The position numbers and the translations under genes were made by a program. A stretch of DNA of 64,000 nt. Origin: Actinernus sp. WN-2022 (Eukaryota; Cnidaria; Anthozoa; Actiniaria; Actinernidae). The DNA lies in the NCBI GenBank assembly GCA_030867875.1, contig JAOWCC010001501.1:20861524-20925523 (forward strand). Direction: 5' to 3'. The notes under the pieces are model-generated. The model made no database searches. It was not told the DNA's origin and worked only from the letters and a program-made list of their open reading frames with translations. This document shows, one piece after another, positions 39,201 to 48,781 of this stretch; position 1 is the stretch's first letter, and each line of letters starts with the position of its first letter.

Positions 39201-42200
39201 ATTGTTGTGGTGAAGCTAAAAAATAATTTTAAATGTCATTTTTAGCACTAGATACATGGTATATGTTGCAGTAAATTTTTGTTTTCAGTTAATTTTTATT
39301 TCTAACTATAGTTATTTTTTTTCTAACTACAGTCAACTCTCTCGTAAGCGGACACCCTCGAGAATTGAAAACAGTGTCCGTTAGTAGAGCTGTCCGCTTA
39401 CGAGAATTACGAGAATTATTTCCATTAGCGGACACCAAAGAAAAATAGGGTGGATGTCCGCTTACAAGAGAGTTAATTAGCGGGTGTTAATTATGTTTTA
39501 TTGAGTAGACAAAAATAGCAACTGAAGATATAAAGCGAAACTCTTTATTGTACGAAATCACATGTTTTATTGATGTCAAATGTTAAAACTCGGGAAAAAA
39601 AATTAAACATGGGGTGTCCGCTTACGAGAGAGCGTAAACAAAAGAAAAATCCAATTTTCATTTTCAAAAGTGTCCGCGTCCGCTTACGAGAGAGTGTCCG
39701 CTTACGGGAATGTGTAAATACAGAGTTTGACTGGGAGGTAAAACAGGGATTTGAAAAGGCGTCCGTAAGTAGAGCTGTCCGCTTACGAGAGTGTCCGTTA
39801 GCGGAGAGTTGACTGTAGGTAATTTTTTTCTAACTAGTTTATTTTTTTCTAACTAGTTTATTTTTTAACTAGGTTTAGAGCCCTTATTATCCTTATTACC
39901 AGGTGAACCCTAGCCTAGGCCAGTGAAAAATTAGAGACAACCCTAAATTAGTGAGCAACCATTATTGATGGTTAGTTGTTGTTTATTATGTAGGGTTAGG
40001 CTTTGAATTAGTTCACAGGATCATTGAAGAAGTGTTATGTTTCTCTGTTGTTTACTGTAGTGAGTTAGCCCTAAAACCCAAAATCACCAGAAGAAAGAAA
40101 AAAAAAAGAAGAAATAGGAAGAAAAAAAGAAAAAGGAAGAAAAAAAGAAAATGGTTAAAAAAATTAACTAGGGATTTTTTTGGATCGACTTAGTATCTTA
40201 CTGCATATATGCAAATTTTGATGAGATTGTGAGGGAATGGGTACTAGTAGCACTATCATATATATTAAATAAGTAGAGGGATTTCACATCGATCACTTGG
40301 TGGCGCAGTGGTTAAGGCTTGGACCAACAGGTCCAGTATGGTAATATAATTAGTATAGTTAATTAAAGTAATGTAGCACTGCATGTGTGGGGACTTATGG
40401 GGAGAGGGGTAGGGGAAGGAAGTGATAAAGGAAGAGAGAGGTAGGAAAAGACAGGGGAGGGGAAGGTAAATATATTTTTAGTACCCAAAAAAAATCCTAG
40501 TTAGAAAAAAAATTAACTGCAACATATACAAGGCAAGACACAAAACACCTATATGGATGTAAGCCAAAGAAAGTACTTTCCTAAAACGAGAATGTTACAT
40601 AATATTATTTAATACAATTATGTACTACTAATTCTTATTAAAGTATAAATTAACATTTCCTTTTAAGAAAATTAATGTTAAAACAACGAACAAACCTAAT
40701 GAGTTCTGTTGAAGATGAAACCATCACAATGAGGCAGAGAGTAATGACAGCACCAGTAATACCAGGAACTATTAGGAACAGGAAAATTACTCATTCAAAT
40801 AAAAAATCACAATAACAGAAATATAATAGCGGAGTTGGAGCAATGATTGATCAGTGTAGTAATGTTTTTGCTGTAATGTTTAAAATCTTCAATTTCCAAC
40901 TTTAATTTCTGTTACATCTCGGCGTGCACGCATACGTGTCATGTTATTTCTGTTGTATGCCGTCACCTGCTGCACATGCAGTATTTATTTTCGTAATTAC
41001 GTCTGCACGCACAAATTACATTTCCCGTTACATATGCATGTGCAACACAACTGCACGTGCACTATTTATTTTCGTAAATTAATTGCCATTACATTATTAG
41101 ATGCGCATGCATCTCTTCCTATTTGATTGGGAGCTCCGCTCATAGCCCTGCCTATATATAATTAACTGAATGCATATAAGTGCTATAATTGTGATAAATA
41201 TAAAATTATATTCAACTATTGTAATAAAAACGGCTTGTTCATCAGCATTATTTTAATTTATTATTTATGCAATTTGTGTAATTTGATCTATTATGAACAA
41301 TTGCAATATTATAATATCAATTATAGGAGTGTCCTAGCTAAGAATGTGTGAATTGCATTGCTAAAAGACTTGAGCTTATGTTGAATATATATCTTTTTTA
41401 TGTTAGTGTTGAAATGCCTATGCCATTAGTTACCATTTATATCATTTATGTATTCAGCCAAAAATAGCTAGCCTCCCGCCAGCCAAACCTAATTAGCCAA
41501 TTTAGAACTTGCATATATTAAGGAGAGCAAATTAACACATGCTACTTGGGCTACCTATTATTAGCTATGAACATTCGAGAATGAAGAAGATATTAGGGGC
41601 CCATTGACATATTCCATTGCTACGCAACACCATTGCTATATGCTCGCAGGAGCAGATGCGATTTTGACTTCCGGTTTACGCTAGCCTGAGAGGTGATATG
41701 AGTCGGCTGTTTTCTCAGGCTAGTTTAATGCGTGTAAGTTTTATTCATGGTTTACCTGAAAGGTTTTCATGAATGAATGAAGTAAAGTGTTCAAAAGTCG
41801 GAGCAAGCCGTATAGTGGGTGCTTTTATCGCTGGAAAATGAAAAGCTTGGTTTATCTTTAGTTGTAAAATAAAATAATTACTTGACAAAAAACTCAATCC
41901 GATAATTATGAAGGAATAGTTCAGGACTTGAAGGGCTGTACTTGAACCTAGAGAAAGGGAAATAATTTATAATTTGTACCGAGCAAAAATGTAACATTTT
42001 TACATTTACATTTTTACATTTTATTTTTGTTCATTCGAAAAATATATACATTATAGACTGGCCCGCAGGTAGCATTAACTAATCTAGGCGGGCCATAGTC
42101 TTTAAAATTAACAAATTACAAAATTATGGCAAGCGTAAGGCGGGAAATTGTCGATGAATGGGAAAGAAAACTTGTATTGGATTCTGTTGATAGATTGAAA

Positions 42201-45200
42201 GAACATCTTGTAAATAGTATCTATAGTTGTCAAAGATATAGAAGATGAAATGGCTGCTTCCAGCGAGAACATGGCTTCTAAAAACATGAAGAAAAGTACG
42301 GCTACTCAAGAAGTAAAGTGATTTTCGACCTTAAAAAAGTATTTTTGATGTCGGAAAACAAACTGTTGTGAATGCCATGAGATTCAACTTCAAGTGAAAG
42401 TTGTCGAATATCGGTCTAATTTTAGCTTGATTTCAATTGGCTCTTTGGTTTGCTGTGAAATGGGTTCCTGGTATGTGCTCCACTGCCTCCACACAGTCCG
42501 AAGGTCATTGTAGACAATCAAGCTACATGTAGCTCATTGCAGACTGGAGTATTCAACCAAGCCCCAAAACTGGCCATTGTCGGATGAAATAGGAGAAAAT
42601 GCACATCCTGTTCAACCAATTATTGTAGACTTTACTGCAACTGACAACAGTTCTGCGACTATTTCACGACCACAAAACAGGCACTTTTGCGCATGCATTA
42701 AATTTTTCACTTCCGGTTTCTAAAAATCCTAAACATTTTGTGCACTTTCACTAAACACCAAACTTTTTTCCATTAAAATGTTGTTGACCACGTTCTCCAC
42801 AAATTCGAGCATGGATTTTGGAACCCGCAATAAATGCTAAAGTTATGGCTTTTCATTTGCCATAAAAGCTTAAAATTGGACTGAAAAGTGTTGTAAAATC
42901 TTCATTTTTTGTTGTAATGGCAAAACGCATGCTTGATTTTATGCGCCTTAATTCGTAGGTTCGGAAAATATTCATAAATTACTATTAGATCAAAAATCCT
43001 TGGAGTTTAGAAATTTTCTGATTTTGCATGATGACGTCATCATGACATCATGATCACTTGATGTCATCAGACTACAATACTTACCCTTAATAGGAGTCAC
43101 CTTGACAATAATGATTATTATTGCCCACTCTTTAATTTTTCGGGTTATACGAGACTGCAAACTTTCCCTAGCAACGGCCAATTTAAATATGTCAATGGGC
43201 CCTTAAAACCATTGAATAGAAGTTCAGTGCTACCTAATCCAGCTACATGTACGTGCAAGCCAGGAGATCAAAGTCAAAGGGCCATGTTATGTTATTTCAA
43301 GTTCTGATGGTGTGTATTTATTTAATGTAACGTTTATTTACAAAGATTTATACATGTAGTTCACTAAACCTAAGTCATGGCTTATTTAGTTATGCTTAAA
43401 GACTGCTCTTTATTGATTCATTTTATTATTTTGTAGTTCAAACAATCACACACACATTAAGAAATTATAAGACCTAATACCTATACTACGCTGCCTGTGC
43501 TGCTACACCGGTCTTCGAACACTGAACAGATTGAATAAAAGTAGATTTGAACAATAATTTTTATGGTGTGTCTTCGTGTGCATTTGACCTCTCCTGTGAC
43601 TATTGGGAATTATAGGACAGTTGGGTATTGGAGCGAGACAAACATAACTGCTCAATGACAATTTTTTTACTGACTGCAATCCCTGGCTGTCTGCATTAAT
43701 AGACAATACACATGCACTGTTTTTGTGTACTGGGCCACTGTAAAACATAACTCAAACTTTAGACTTGTGTTGTATCAGACCAGATAGCAGTGACTTCACC
43801 AATACTCAGCATGTGAAGATTTTCTCATAAAAATTAATGCAAGCTTCAGCAGGAGAACTGCATAGATCGAATTCTATATTATGATTATAAAATAAAAATA
43901 ACAAATGGAAGATTGGTTTTCAAATGTCCAATTGTAGGACTGTGTGGAACAAGGGCGTAAGTAACTCCTGATCACATCCTAATTTCTCCTTCAAATTGTG
44001 ATCAGGAGTTACTTACACCCTTATTGCACAAAGCCGGTCTTGAAAAGCTGCTGAATGAACTTGTGTTCCACTCATGCATTCACAGATTTTCAAGCCCTTG
44101 AGCATGCTTTATTTTTTAGAGCATGGAGAACCAATTCTTATTATTATTTATTAAAAATTGACCTAGTACATTGTATGCTGTGTAGTACGTCCAACCTACC
44201 TGACTTAAATAGTTCTGTTACTGGTTCCTAGAGTGAAAAAAAGCATTCAGTTTTATATGTATTTTGTATATTCTACAGGCATTGCAAAAGTGTGAAAGTT
44301 TAATTATTTTTAAGGTGCACCATCATATTTGTTTGTTTGGATTGATTATGTTTTACCACTCATAGGTGGATGGAGAACCTCAAAACGCATATTTAACCCC
44401 TCTGTGGAAGTCTCTGAGGGCCTATAGGATTTCTCTTCCTTATCCATCTTGTAACTTGTTCCGACTCTGAATTTCTAATGAGACCAGAAACAACCATAGG
44501 GCTCAATCAAAGCCAGGACCCGGCTAATTTTATCACAGATCGAATTGGAATTTAGCATGTTGGTATTTGTGGAGGGAGGAAAACTGGAGAACCTGGAGAA
44601 AAACTCTTGGAGCAAGGGTGAGATACCAACAAACTCAACTGATATATGGTGCTGCATCCAGGGATTGAACCTGGGCCGCAGAGGCGAGAGGCAAAGGGCT
44701 TAAGCACTGCACCACCCTGGCTCCCTGTTAAAGTTAAAGTTCTTGACTTAAATACTTACAGATCCACCTTCCCTTATAGGGTTCACCCAGTGATCAGCAC
44801 CGCTCATCTGACTCAACCTGCCATCAATCTTGTCTTTCTTTGTCCAACTTATGATGAGATTCTCAAAGTTGAAACAATGGGCACCGACATGTACAACTAT
44901 AAAGCAGAAGACCAGATGACACAGTGTGTGACTTACAGTATCAACAGTGACTACATTACATACCTATATAGACCATGACATGCAAAAAAGGACTGGATGA
45001 CATACCTATAGCTACTACAGTTCTTTTCAAATGTGGCTAAGATGTGCTGAATTCCATTTGACTTACCTGTCATAACACATATCACGTAGGCAATATACTT
45101 GTGAAATGTGATGCTCTTATCCATGACACGGATTACTGGTGACATGTACCAACACTAAAACATTAATAATAATAATAGTAATAATAATAATAATACTTGT

Positions 45201-48200
45201 CTAGTAATACTAGTTATGTAATAGTAATAATAGTAAAAAACAGTAATAACAGTAATAATAGTAATAATAACAGTAATAATAATAATCATGGTTGTCGCCA
45301 GGATTTGGGGTTTACAAGCTAGCTAGGTCAGGTAAATCAGAATTAATGGGAAAATGTGGAAAATGGGGGGAAAATGGGTTTAGGTCAGGCAGAGTCAGAA
45401 AACAAATGGGAAAACAATTTGATGGGATTTAATATACTGTAACCCAGTGACATCCAGTGGATAAATTTAATTGGGAGTTTGTGAGAGTGGTGCAGTCTGA
45501 TGTTTAAAAAATACACAATGTTCATTACAGTGGCACTTTGTCTAGCAAATAATTATTGTTTATGCTGTAGATGTAGTTCAATTTTTACCACTGATTCAAT
45601 TTTTTAACCAGTTCAATAAATTGTCAAGATTCAAATAAGGGATTGTTTTTATTTTTCATAAAAAAGGGGTTTACTTTTTGAGGGGGAAAGAAAAAGAAAA
45701 GAAAATGCACCCTCCCCTCCCTCAATCATTTCCTTCACTCCCCCTGGATCCTCACCTTGCTTCATTTCTAGAATGAACACTGCAGTCCCTCGCAGTCACT
45801 ATAATTTATTTGGATATCATGCCCACTGCTAACAAAGTTGGAATTTGAAACATCCGGCTAATTATAAACCAAAGCAGAAAATTACAAATAATATTGTGTG
45901 AGCCAAACTGACAAAGATACAGATACCCGTATATCAAGTTACATGTACACCTTTAAATTATCGAAGGGCTGTTCCCTACATGTTCCCTACCTCAAATTTG
46001 ACTGGGACTCAGAGTAGAAGGTTAAATTTATAAAAAAATTGAACAGGTTCAAAATTATTTGAAAAAAATTGAACCAGTGGTAAAAATTGAACCACAACAT
46101 ATTGAGCAACCATACTATTGAATACCTACATTACAATGACTTCTGATCAATGAGATAATGTTACGACACATTGTGAGCAAAATCAGCATGCAGTTGAAGT
46201 TAAGCACCATCGCAGCCCCTCTAGCAATGGGGAGGCCACTCTGAAAATAGAAAACAAACAGTTTTACCTATAAAAGTGTAAATATTGGCACAATAATATT
46301 GCAGAATACCCCCTGACCCTTCAAAAGATCACTTCAGTGAAAAATGTGCTAAATTCTCCATTTTAGTTCAGGTGTGTATATTTAGGCTCATAATTTCAGT
46401 GAATGATTTGTGATAAAAAATGGTTAGGGTTTTTGACATTTTTGAGTTAGGTTTTTAGGTTTGCATGTCCAAAACGTTTGGGAAATGAATTATTAACTAA
46501 CCATTGGAGGGGTATCGCTGGCTTGCACGTTACATCATTGCCACCATGTTGGTGGATGTTAACAAAATATTCCTTGTTAGCTTCTCTTGTTAGTTCCACC
46601 AACGTGGCTGCCACAGCTTTGTTATTTGAATCTTTGCACTTTACGTCATAGCCACCATGTTGGTGTACAGTTAACAACAGATTCCTTGTTAGCTTCTTTT
46701 GTTCTGTACACCAACATGGCTGCCATGCCCTTTGTCATTTGAATCTCTGGGATTGAGTGCAATTAATTTATTTGACTCAATGTATGCAAAGTTTACGTGA
46801 TAGTTCTAAAAATTCTATAAGTATAAAGAAGAATATATATTTTTCAGTAATTATATAATGTTGTCAAGATATATAGCATAGAAATTAGTACGGGGCATAT
46901 CCTAGACGTTCCCCTCCCCTTTCCAGGTTGACGTCAAATTTATTTTGCAGGCAGGTATGCAGATTCTAGTAATCTCAGGGTCTTGAACGCCCCTGCCTTG
47001 CATAGTTCCGGGTCATCTTTAGGCAAGATGTAGCACCCATATGCCTCCCTGCCAGGGTTACGGTGAAGCTAGTGGCAGCAGGCTAGTGGATGACTTCAAA
47101 GGCAAAGATTGGCAAACTGATCTTTTGGTGGAGATGTCTCACGGGCAGGTGACGAGCTCTTTAGCCTTGGTTGGCAATCACCTAGAGACGGTGTCTCGAT
47201 AAAAACACCCAAATTCCTGGTCTGCAACAGGTTGATGTTAGTAAGGGCATACAGTCATAAAAACTTGCTTCAACAAATATGTAATGTCAGAAACACGTTT
47301 GCAACGAAACTGCGCAAACAGGGCTGGAGCTGCTAGTGAAGGTCCTGCGCACGGTAGGGTGGATGCCAGCAGGCCCCGTAAAACCTGGGAGCAGATGTAA
47401 TCAAGGACCTTCATGCAAGACGTGAGGTTGCGCAGAATTGTGCAAAGTGGCGATCTGCAATTACATGAACAGTCTAACCCATGCTTGCATGGATTAATTA
47501 TGGACTTTATAATGATAATGATGATGAGGCAGCACAAAGTTCTCAGTTATTTCTACAATATTTAAGAGTTTGGTACCCTGCGAGCAGAGCCGTATTTTCT
47601 TGGGTTTTCTAATCTCCCTCCATTGAGAGCTCTCAGTGGAAGGAGATTAGAAACCCAAAGAAAATAAGCCTCTGCTCGCAGGGCAAGAGTTTGGATGTTG
47701 ACTTGGAAGTTTTCCAAACTGTAAAATCTCAGGTATCGGGCGGACTGGGAGTATGGAGGGGAAGGTAGGTGAAACGAAAATGAACTTTATTTACTTACCT
47801 TAATGACTTCCCGCAAATAAGTGTATTTACTAGTCGTTCCATAATTCATGTACGTTGTGACAAAAAGAACTATGTTGATGGCCAACCAGATGATCTGTTA
47901 ATTATTAAATTCAATAATATAACTTATATTGATCGACTAAAATTGACAGCTAATACTCAACTTATTTTTAACTTTGTTAACTTATATTGATTCACTGCAA
48001 AACATATGAACCATTGAACACTCAGCAGCCAGATTTCTGTACAACCGGAGAAGAAATTCCCTTTGATGTTTTAAAATGAACAGTGAGCAAAGAAATGTGG
48101 GGAATATCAAGATATCTCAATTAAATTTTCCCACTTTTTACGACACAAAAACAAACATTGAATCCTCGACATACCACGACAATATATCGGCTGAGTTCGC

Positions 48201-48219
48201 TGCTTGAAAACAGTCCCAT
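24214..48219 (-). CDS. NOX2: NADPH oxidase, NOX2 type, complete (20 coding exons)
   Basis: Membrane flavocytochrome that passes electrons from NADPH through FAD and two hemes to oxygen, making superoxide. Exons: 48219-48175, 47894-47799, 46240-46130, 45154-45067, 44896-44760, 44227-44200, 40768-40696, 37308-37228, 36233-36104, 35382-35290, 33218-33147, 31459-31397, 29485-29431, 29225-29162, 28054-28018, 27614-27532, 27151-27031, 26515-26447, 25748-25621, 24337-24214. All junctions are GT-AG and in phase. The protein is 565 residues (human NOX2 has 570). Heme ligands: H102 and H116, and H204 and H217 in [22 protein letters not shown] site HPFTLTS 333-339. NADPH sites GPFG 384-387, GAGIGVTP 403-410 and CGP 533-535. 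It ends in NKENF. No N-terminal EF-hands, so not NOX5/DUOX. Start [11 protein letters not shown] leads into TM1. Confidence 0.96.
24472..24755. mobile_element. MITE with TTAA target duplication, 284 bp
   Basis: Ends AGGGGCTATGTCATA and, inverted, AGGGACTGTGTCATA, each flanked by TTAA (24468-24471 and 24756-24759). No coding capacity. The TTAA duplication is typical of piggyBac-type integration; the superfamily is inferred from the target site only. Confidence 0.75.
24794..24955 (-). mobile_element. tRNA-derived SINE, family A
   Basis: On the minus strand the head reads GGTGGTGCAGCACGTAAA (degenerate A box) and GAGTTCGATTCCCGG (B box), as in a tRNA-derived pol III promoter. The body ends in CCTCCCTCCATAAAAA. 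The body word GGAGGGAGGAAAACTGGAGA is shared with the copy at 44473-44727. Confidence 0.7.
25749..26446. other. NOX2 intron, nothing recognised
   Basis: AT-rich, about 700 bp, with TATATATTTTATTTATA-like tracts and no frame or repeat with a partner in this window. Confidence 0.5.
26640..26930 (+). mobile_element. LINE reverse transcriptase tail in a NOX2 intron
   Basis: The plus-strand frame 26692-26916 reads [20 protein letters not shown] and then [20 protein letters not shown] with [13 protein letters not shown]. This is the conserved end of cnidarian CR1-like reverse transcriptases. 5'-truncated and antisense to NOX2. Confidence 0.8.
28405..28660 (+). mobile_element. tRNA-derived SINE, family B, plus copy
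   Basis: The head CCAGCTCAGTGGTTAAGC (A box) and GCGGGTTAAAACCCTGGG (decayed B box) is followed by a body with TGCCTTTGTGAAACAACTGC, CCTTCACGTCTTCTCGGATA and a tail TTAAATAAAGTTGCTTTAC. An inverted copy lies 65-70 bp away. Confidence 0.85.
28725..28988 (-). mobile_element. tRNA-derived SINE, family B, minus copy
   Basis: Reverse-complement relative of 28405-28660: B box complement GGTTTGAACCC, A box complement TTAACCACTGAGCTAA, body words TATCCGAGAAGACGTGAAGG and TTTCACAAAGGCAGCACCTT. The two copies form an inverted pair in one NOX2 intron. Confidence 0.85.
29486..31396. other. NOX2 intron, mostly unrecognised
   Basis: 1.9 kb. 30820-30905 has a stretch (GCTATATTTGAA, AAAAAAGGAAGGGGG) also seen near 17490-17550, so part of this intron is an unclassified dispersed repeat. 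No gene is supported. Confidence 0.4.
31460..33146. other. NOX2 intron, nothing recognised
   Basis: 1.7 kb of AT-rich sequence with a TATATATATA run near 31567 and a C12 tract at 32987-32998. No supported frame or repeat pair. Confidence 0.4.
34112..34677. mobile_element. Foldback element: hairpin head plus CCAAT tail
   Basis: 34112-34275 is a palindrome with arms GAAATCATATGG/CCATATATGATTTC and GTGCAATTCGGGATAAATTT/AATTTATCCCGAATAGCAC. The part 34281-34677 has its own inverted ends AATCATATACTCTACAAA/TTTTGTTGAGTATATGATT and carries CTCAGCCAATCAGAATCGAG near the right end. It lies in a NOX2 intron. Confidence 0.75.
34858..35007. mobile_element. MITE with CACTGGCGGAACCAG ends
   Basis: 150 bp with imperfect inverted ends CACTGGCGGAACCAG and CTGGATCCGCCCATG, G-rich next to them. 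It resembles hAT-type MITEs of animals by its termini; no clear target duplication was identified. Confidence 0.55.
36363..36710 (+). mobile_element. LINE 3' fragment in a NOX2 intron
   Basis: A short frame reading [18 protein letters not shown] resembles the last residues of CR1-like reverse transcriptases. It is followed by a 3' UTR-like stretch ending AAAATATAAAACCTGAAACC. A C15 tract follows at 36785-36799. Confidence 0.4.
39255..40535. mobile_element. Possible larger element with inverted ends, host of a nested MITE
   Basis: GTATATGTTGCAGTAAATTT at the left and AAATTAACTGCAACATATAC at the right are inverted. TTTTTCTAACTA words occur next to both ends. Between them lie the pogo-like MITE, A+G-rich tracts and a tRNA-like head GGTGGCGCAGTGGTTAAGG (about 40300). 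The limits are uncertain. Confidence 0.4.
39330..39815. mobile_element. TA-flanked DNA transposon relic, pogo-like ends, 486 bp
   Basis: Ends CAGTCAACTCTCTCGTAAGC and the inverted CAGTCAACTCTCCGCTAACG, both flanked by TA (39328-39329 and 39816-39817). The internal word GTCCGCTTACGAGAG is repeated many times on both strands. CAGT...CTCTC ends with TA duplications fit pogo/Tigger-type elements. The 80-codon frame inside is repeat-derived. Confidence 0.82.
41597..43202. mobile_element. DNA element, 1.6 kb, TTAA-type ends
   Basis: The left end GGGCCCATTGACATATT and the right end AATATGTCAATGGGCCC are exact inverted repeats. The right flank is TTAA (43203-43206); the left is TTAG (41593-41596), one base different. 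Inside are CACTTCCGGTTT-like words near both ends and no transposase frame. Probably a non-autonomous element; the piggyBac link rests only on the target site. Confidence 0.65.
43931..44040. mobile_element. Foldback MITE with CTCCTGATCACA core, copy 2
   Basis: ATTGTAGGACTGTGTGGAAC...AAGGGCGTAAGTAACTCCTG pairs with CAGGAGTTACTTACACCCTT...GCACAAAGCC. Same family as 22667-22790, with better preserved arms here. Confidence 0.8.
44473..44727 (-). mobile_element. tRNA-derived SINE, family A, best copy
   Basis: On the minus strand: head CAGGGTGGTGCAGTGCTTAA (A box), CCAGGTTCAATCCCTGG (B box), body with CTCCAAGAGTTTTTCTCCAG and CCAACATGCTAAATTCCAAT, end GGTCTCATTAGAAA. It lies immediately upstream (gene direction) of the small 28-bp NOX2 exon's 5' neighbour at 44760-44896. 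Confidence 0.8.
45163..45290. repeat. (TAA)n microsatellite, interrupted
   Basis: TAATAATAATAG-type repeats with GTA and ACAG interruptions, directly upstream of NOX2 exon 45154-45067 (gene direction). Confidence 0.9.
46505..46745. repeat. Tandem pair of foldback repeats
   Basis: Two neighbouring units of about 120 bp, each with GCCACCATGTTGGTG at the left and CACCAA(C)ATGGCTGCCA at the right around TTCCTTGTTAGCTTCT. Unit one is about 46510-46630, unit two about 46630-46742. They lie in a NOX2 intron. Confidence 0.75.
46950..47530. mobile_element. Degenerate interspersed element with GATGAT tail
   Basis: Sequence of higher GC content than its surroundings, ending in TTATAATGATAATGATGATG at the plus-strand right end, as LINE 3' tails often do. 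No intact frame is recognisable. Classification is a guess. Confidence 0.3.
47574..47684. mobile_element. Foldback MITE, 111 bp, with 10-bp target duplication
   Basis: Arms CCCTGCGAGCAGAG.C(G/T)TATTTTCT pair over about 45 bp around a short loop. The identical 10-mer AAGAGTTTGG flanks it on both sides (47564-47573 and 47685-47694). A duplication of 9-10 bp fits Mutator-type elements. Confidence 0.88.
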
Positions 48220-48781
48220 CTCAATTTTAGTTTGAAGACTTGGTATGCAGGCTAGATGTTGAAGCAGATAACAGCGAGAAAACCTTTCCTTTTGTATGAT
48301 TCCCTTTTTTCGGCATTCCTGAAGTTAAAGATTATAAAAACATACGACACGCAAAGCAAAGGCACAAACCGTGACTCTCTCATGCGCTCAGGTCAGTCGT
48401 CTCACTAAACGGAAATTAGCTCGTCTATTTCAAGACCAAATTGTAGATAATGGGAGGGGAACGTAGGGAGTAATTATACAGCCACGACATTTATTCTTTT
48501 TGTCACTATTTCAAATCATGATATTAAGCTGCTTGAAGAAAATATATTAATTTAATCCCATGTGCATTGAAAAAGCTATAAAAATCAAGTGAAATTTTGC
48601 TTTTCGATCAGTTATAAAATTGAAATGGTCTTCCCTCCCCATACCCCAAAGGATATATTTTACATCGAGTTCCAGTCTCCCACTAATGTAGGAATTGGAA
48701 CGCCTGGCGAAAATTGCGGGGAGGCGGATTTTCAGAAGCTGCATCGTGACCTCCCGTTTTTCCTTTATTTGTATTGACACA
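48220..48781. promoter_or_regulatory. Bidirectional promoter region of NOX2 and the helicase
   Basis: 562 bp separate the two ATGs on opposite strands. Both 5' UTRs and both promoters must fit here unless non-coding first exons lie elsewhere. A TATAAAA word on the plus strand near 48332 is the only TATA-like sequence noted. No CCAAT box or other element can be assigned with confidence. Confidence 0.6.

Larger units (their letters stand above)
37309..40695. other. NOX2 intron of 3.4 kb
   Basis: Holds a 36-bp direct repeat (GGCAAAT(G/T)CTGCAGTCTGAT, 38499-38570) and nested DNA elements at 39255-40535. Frames near 37963-38504 were compared with NOX loops and do not fit the splice phases. A+G-rich tracts occupy 40090-40160 and 40380-40460. 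Confidence 0.5.
40769..44199. other. NOX2 intron of 3.4 kb holding a 1.6-kb DNA element
   Basis: 40940-41090 contains a diverged direct repeat (TGCA(C)ATGCAGTATTTATTTTCGTAA). 41597-43202 is the TTAA element and 43931-44040 a foldback MITE. No gene apart from NOX2 is supported. Confidence 0.5.

Noticed and set aside
44646..44978. 110-codon plus-strand frame
   Set aside because: It is antisense to the NOX2 exon 44896-44760, which has correct splice sites and heme-domain sequence.
47238..47537. 99-codon minus-strand frame
   Set aside because: Within a degenerate repeat; low-complexity start and no recognisable domain.
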